Assembly (NCBI GenBank): GCA_017447325.1
Contig: JAFSNU010000306.1
Span: 1 to 8,267 of the forward strand
From: Synergistaceae bacterium
GTDB taxonomy: Bacteria > Synergistota > Synergistia > Synergistales > Aminobacteriaceae
DNA length: 8,267 bases
Direction: 5' to 3'
The stretch's first letter is position 1; each line of letters opens with the position of its first letter. The notes beneath the pieces are model-generated. The model saw only the letters and a list, made by a program, of their open reading frames with translations, ran no database searches and was not told the origin of the DNA. This document shows, piece by piece, positions 6,069-8,267 of this stretch. The position numbers were made by a program, and so were the translations under genes.

Positions 6069-6350
6069 GTGCGGCATTACGAAATGCTTACGATTTTAAG
6101 CGCGGAGATGGAAAATCCGACAGAGGAAGTTGCAAAGCTCGAGGAAGTCGTGCGCAATCTTGGAGGAGTTGTGACTGAGACGAAAGCTTGGGGGAAGAGA
6201 CCGCTTGCGTATCCCATCCAGAAGAAGGCCGAGGGATTTTATGTTTTGTTTAACTTTGATCTCGAGCCGGCTCAGACTTTTGAGCTCAGACGTATTTTAG
6301 GACTGCGTCCGAATGTTTACCGCCAGATGATCGTCCTTCTGGATAAGTAA
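6069..6350 (+). CDS. rpsF: 30S ribosomal protein bS6
   Basis: 93 residues from GTG at 6069. bS6 binds 16S rRNA with bS18 in the platform of the 30S subunit. The protein opens with MRHYEMLTIL and contains the family signature WGKRPLAYPIQKKAEGFYVL followed by NFDLEP, and ends with RPNVYRQMIVLLDK. It lacks the acidic C-terminal tail of the Escherichia coli protein. The start is chosen because GGAGGTGA (6056-6063), a perfect anti-16S match, is correctly spaced from 6069. A GTG at 6060 in the same frame lies inside that ribosome site and would add three residues that other S6 proteins lack. It is the first gene of rpsF-ssb-rpsR, behind a promoter and structured leader. Confidence 0.95.
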   Translation: MRHYEMLTILSAEMENPTEEVAKLEEVVRNLGGVVTETKAWGKRPLAYPIQKKAEGFYVLFNFDLEPAQTFELRRILGLRPNVYRQMIVLLDK

Positions 6351-6389
6351 AATTTTAATTTATATTTATTTGGAGGATTTAGATTTATC

Positions 6390-6980
6390 ATGAGAGGCTA
6401 TAACAAAGCAGTCATTGCGGGGAATTTAACGCGCGATCCTGAGATGCGTTATACGGTTGACAAAAGAGCCTATGCACGTTTCGGCGTGGCTGTTAATTAT
6501 AATTACAGAACTAGAAACGGCGAACTCAAGGAAGAAGTCGATTTTATTCCTGTCACAGTATGGGGGCCGATGGCTGAGAACTGCGGAAAATATTTGAGAA
6601 AAGGCCGGCCTGTCATAGTAGAGGGACGCATAAGGGTTTCAACTTACGATGCGAAAGACGGCTCAGGCAAAAGAACGTCAACTGAGATTTGGGCGACTGA
6701 CGTTGTATTCTTAGGCGGAGGCAGAAGCGATAACGATTCTCAGTCTCAGGGTTCGCAGTATTCAGGTGCGCCTTATCCGTCTGCAAGTTCTGCAAATAAT
6801 TATTCAAGCGCAGCTCAGCCCCAGGACATGCCGCCTTTTGATCCGTACGGCAGCGGCGATGATTCTTTCGGCAGCAGCATTGACGACAAAGGCTTTGACG
6901 GAGATTTCGCGCCGGACTTTAACGCAAGTTCTAACTCAAGCTCAGGCTCAGGCAAGAGCGAGGCCGAGATACCGTTTTAA
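6390..6980 (+). CDS. ssb: Single-stranded DNA-binding protein
   Basis: 196 residues. SSB coats single-stranded DNA as a tetramer in replication and repair and recruits partner proteins through its C-terminal tip. The OB fold covers residues 1-110: MRGYNKAVIAGNLTRDPEMRY, then a KEEVDFIPVTVWG block with Trp58, KYLRKGRPVIVEGRI and a final TEIWATDVVFLGG strand. Residues 111-187 are a low-complexity linker rich in Ser, Gly, Asp, Gln and Tyr. The tip (EAEIPF, 191-196) keeps the acidic-Ile-Pro-Phe interaction motif, although it has two acidic residues where DDDIPF has three. GGAGG (6372-6376) is 13 nt from the ATG, a long spacing with no better start available. It is placed between rpsF and rpsR, as in many bacteria. 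Confidence 0.96.
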   Translation: MRGYNKAVIAGNLTRDPEMRYTVDKRAYARFGVAVNYNYRTRNGELKEEVDFIPVTVWGPMAENCGKYLRKGRPVIVEGRIRVSTYDAKDGSGKRTSTEIWATDVVFLGGGRSDNDSQSQGSQYSGAPYPSASSANNYSSAAQPQDMPPFDPYGSGDDSFGSSIDDKGFDGDFAPDFNASSNSSSGSGKSEAEIPF

Positions 6981-7039
6981 AGTTTAAGATTAAAAATTTT
7001 AGTTTAGATTTTGGAGATTTAGAAAGGGAAATTATAGAC

Positions 7040-7339
7040 ATGAACGAAAGAGAGCCGAGAGAGGCAAGACCGGCGGCACGCGACGGCATGGCTCAGCGCG
7101 GAAATAACATGCGCAGGGGCATGAACCCGAGACGCCGCCCGAAGTTCTGCTATTACTGCGTGGAAAAGCAGGAGCAAGTAGACTATAAAGATGTTGAGAA
7201 GCTTCGCAAGTATATCAGCGACCGCGGCAAGATTATTCCAAGACGCGTGACCGGAAACTGCGCAAAGCACCAGCGTCTTTTGACCGAGGCGATTAAGAGA
7301 GCGCGTTACATGGCTCTTCTGCCTTATTCGTTGGATTAA
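7040..7339 (+). CDS. rpsR: 30S ribosomal protein bS18, zinc-binding form
   Basis: 99 residues. bS18 is the bS6 partner in the 30S platform. The conserved core is KFCYYC ... VDYKDVEKLRKYISDRGKI then PRRVTGNCAKHQRLLTEAIKRARYMALLPY. Cys37, Cys40, Cys74 and His77 form a CxxC...CxxH set, which marks the zinc-binding (C+) class of this protein. Residues 1-34 are an extra N-terminal basic tail rich in Arg, Met and Gly, longer than in the roughly 75-residue standard form. ATG at 7040 has AAGGGA (7024-7029) 10 nt upstream. An internal ATG at 7088 would shorten the tail but has no comparable ribosome site. A terminator follows 38 nt after the stop. Confidence 0.95.
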   Translation: MNEREPREARPAARDGMAQRGNNMRRGMNPRRRPKFCYYCVEKQEQVDYKDVEKLRKYISDRGKIIPRRVTGNCAKHQRLLTEAIKRARYMALLPYSLD

Positions 7340-7374
7340 TTTGCATTAAATTTTTATTAATTTAAATTTTAGTT

Positions 7375-7380
7375 TATAAT
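7375..7380 (+). promoter_or_regulatory. Possible -10 box overlapping the rpsR terminator
   Basis: A perfect TATAAT overlaps the first three bases of the terminator stem (7378-7388). Initiation near 7387 would produce an RNA that lacks most of the 5' arm and therefore escapes the terminator into the DUF2232 gene. I find no convincing -35 at 15-19 nt upstream and no TG extension, so this is weak. Confidence 0.25.
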
Positions 7381-7415
7381 ACGAGAGCAAAATTTTACGG
7401 CTCTCGTATTTTTTT
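7378..7415 (+). terminator. Rho-independent terminator after rpsR
   Basis: A perfect 11-bp stem, AATACGAGAGC (7378-7388) with GCTCTCGTATT (7400-7410), closes an 11-nt loop. The run of seven T (7409-7415) begins inside the end of the stem. It ends rpsF-ssb-rpsR and means the following gene needs read-through or its own promoter. Confidence 0.93.
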
Positions 7416-7446
7416 GCGCTTAAAATTTTTTAATTCAGGGGGTTGA

Positions 7447-7473
7447 GAGAGTACGGGCATGTACTCTCGAGGA
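7447..7473 (+). promoter_or_regulatory. Hairpin abutting the ribosome site of the DUF2232 gene
   Basis: GAGAGTAC (7447-7454) and GTACTCTC (7461-7468) form a perfect 8-bp stem with loop GGGCAT. The presumed Shine-Dalgarno, GAGGA (7469-7473), starts at the next base, and the ATG is at 7479. No T run follows, so it is not a terminator. A stem in this position could modulate ribosome access or protect the 5' end of the mRNA. It matches no riboswitch or leader class I know. Confidence 0.6.
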
Positions 7474-7478
7474 TTAAT

Positions 7479-8267
7479 ATGTTTATTAACGCAAAGGCAT
7501 TTGCTCGGCTAATATCTTTCACCGCATTGACTGCCCTCCTGATTTTGTGCGGGACTTTCTTCCCGTTCTTTGGCTTTGTCTGCATGATCGCGGCGGCGAC
7601 TCCGCTGGCTTTGTTAGGCTGCATTGACGGCGCAAATTTTTTAAGCGTCGGCATTTTATTGCTTGAATTATTTTTATTTATAACTTTCTCGCCTTTAATG
7701 TCGCTTTATGCTGCGCTGGGATGCGTGCCTCTCGCCATAACTATTTATACTCTATATTTAAGATATAATTTAAAATTTAATAATAATAAAATTTCAGGCG
7801 GCTTGGCGTTGTTAATCTGCGCGTCTGCTGCGATAATCTCAAAACTTTTATTGCTAATAATATTTAAATTTTTAACCGGTCGGAATATTTTAATTCCTGA
7901 TGCGGCGCAGCTTGAGTTAATTATAAATAATTTGGCCGGCTCGGGCGGTGGAGCTGAAGTTCAGCAAGTCAAAGCGTCTTTGTTGCAGGCAATCGCTGTG
8001 ATGCCTTATATTTTGCCGAGCATATTAATAATTTATTCGAGCTTCGAGGGCGTTGTTAATTATGTTTTGTGCTTAAAAATTTTGAATAAATTAAATTTAA
8101 ATAAAAAATTGCCGGATCTGCCGAAATTTCAGGAATGGACTTTTATATCTCAGGCCAAGTCGATAATGCCGGTTTTAATATTGACTTTTATTGCCGGATT
8201 TTTTATTGACGGCGACAGATGGTTCGAGGGCGCGATATTTATAACTAATTTGAGATTAATATTAAAC
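7479..8267 (+). CDS. DUF2232 (YybS-like) multi-spanning membrane protein, 5' part
   Basis: The frame is open from ATG 7479 to the last base, giving 263 residues without a stop; the 3' end lies outside the window. GAGGA (7469-7473) is 5 nt before the ATG. The protein is strongly hydrophobic. Likely membrane spans are two within 11-48, then about 54-72, 76-95, 107-131, 168-188 and 228-245, with a further one starting near 251. A polar loop lies at 140-166. Near the end, LPDLPKFQEWTF (211-222) is a strong match to the Pro-Leu-Pro-x-Phe-x-x-Trp pattern of DUF2232 proteins, and the position after rpsR fits that family, which often lies between rpsR and rplI. The biochemical role is unknown. Family length is about 300 residues, so most of the gene is present. 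Confidence 0.8.
   Translation, partial: MFINAKAFARLISFTALTALLILCGTFFPFFGFVCMIAAATPLALLGCIDGANFLSVGILLLELFLFITFSPLMSLYAALGCVPLAITIYTLYLRYNLKFNNNKISGGLALLICASAAIISKLLLLIIFKFLTGRNILIPDAAQLELIINNLAGSGGGAEVQQVKASLLQAIAVMPYILPSILIIYSSFEGVVNYVLCLKILNKLNLNKKLPDLPKFQEWTFISQAKSIMPVLILTFIAGFFIDGDRWFEGAIFITNLRLILN

Noticed and set aside
7019..7270. Minus-strand frame of 83 codons opposite rpsR
   Set aside because: It is the antisense of a well-conserved ribosomal protein gene, with no ribosome site or recognisable domain.
7430..7654. Minus-strand frame of 74 codons opposite the start of the DUF2232 gene
   Set aside because: The + strand frame is longer, has a ribosome site and matches DUF2232. The minus frame shows no motif.

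Overview
This 8.3 kb bacterial window is ordinary in layout, with no mobile element, CRISPR array, tRNA or rRNA. All recognised genes are on the + strand and every gap is shorter than about 220 bases. The gene set suggests an anaerobic bacterium, most likely a gut-type member of Synergistota. It includes a bacterial 2-phosphosulfolactate phosphatase, a short Thermotoga/archaeal-type adenosylhomocysteinase paired with an S-adenosylhomocysteine/MTA deaminase, and an rpsF-ssb-rpsR-DUF2232 cluster. The placement is an inference from gene content and base composition; there is no marker phylogeny behind it. Leu TTA and AT-only stretches alternate with GC-rich Ala, Gly, Arg and Asp codons. TTG and GTG starts are common, and strong GGAGG ribosome sites precede most genes.

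Region 1 (1-5938) reads as one co-directional operon. It starts with the 3' part of a helical-repeat (TPR-like) protein cut by the window edge. Then come comB (TTG start, 387), larC (TTG start best placed at 1183), a membrane-anchored DUF4230 protein, ahcY and mtaD. Gaps are 48, 25, 16, 3 and 3 nt, and a strong intrinsic terminator (5892-5938) closes the unit. The last two genes make a SAM-recycling module: MtaD can deaminate S-adenosylhomocysteine to S-inosylhomocysteine, and AhcY-type hydrolases of this short class can split the product to homocysteine plus a nucleoside. LarC is the nickel-inserting enzyme of nickel-pincer nucleotide (NPN) cofactor synthesis and carries a dramatic 35-histidine segment. 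No other lar gene is in view.

Region 2 (about 5958-7415) is a ribosomal protein/replication operon: an extended -10 promoter, a structured leader, rpsF (bS6), ssb, rpsR (zinc-type bS18) and a second clear terminator. The leader has a 9-bp stem and an outer CCCT/AGGG pairing that reaches the Shine-Dalgarno region. It is a candidate for S6:S18 autoregulation.

Region 3 (7416-8267) starts with an 8-bp hairpin placed just upstream of the ribosome site of a multi-spanning DUF2232 (YybS-like) membrane protein, which runs off the right edge. In related genomes this position is followed by rplI and dnaB.

The points most worth following are the ahcY-mtaD pair as an S-inosylhomocysteine route, the histidine-rich LarC next to ComB (a possible sulfolactate/nickel-epimerase link, speculative), and the two unexplained RNA structures in front of rpsF and the DUF2232 gene.
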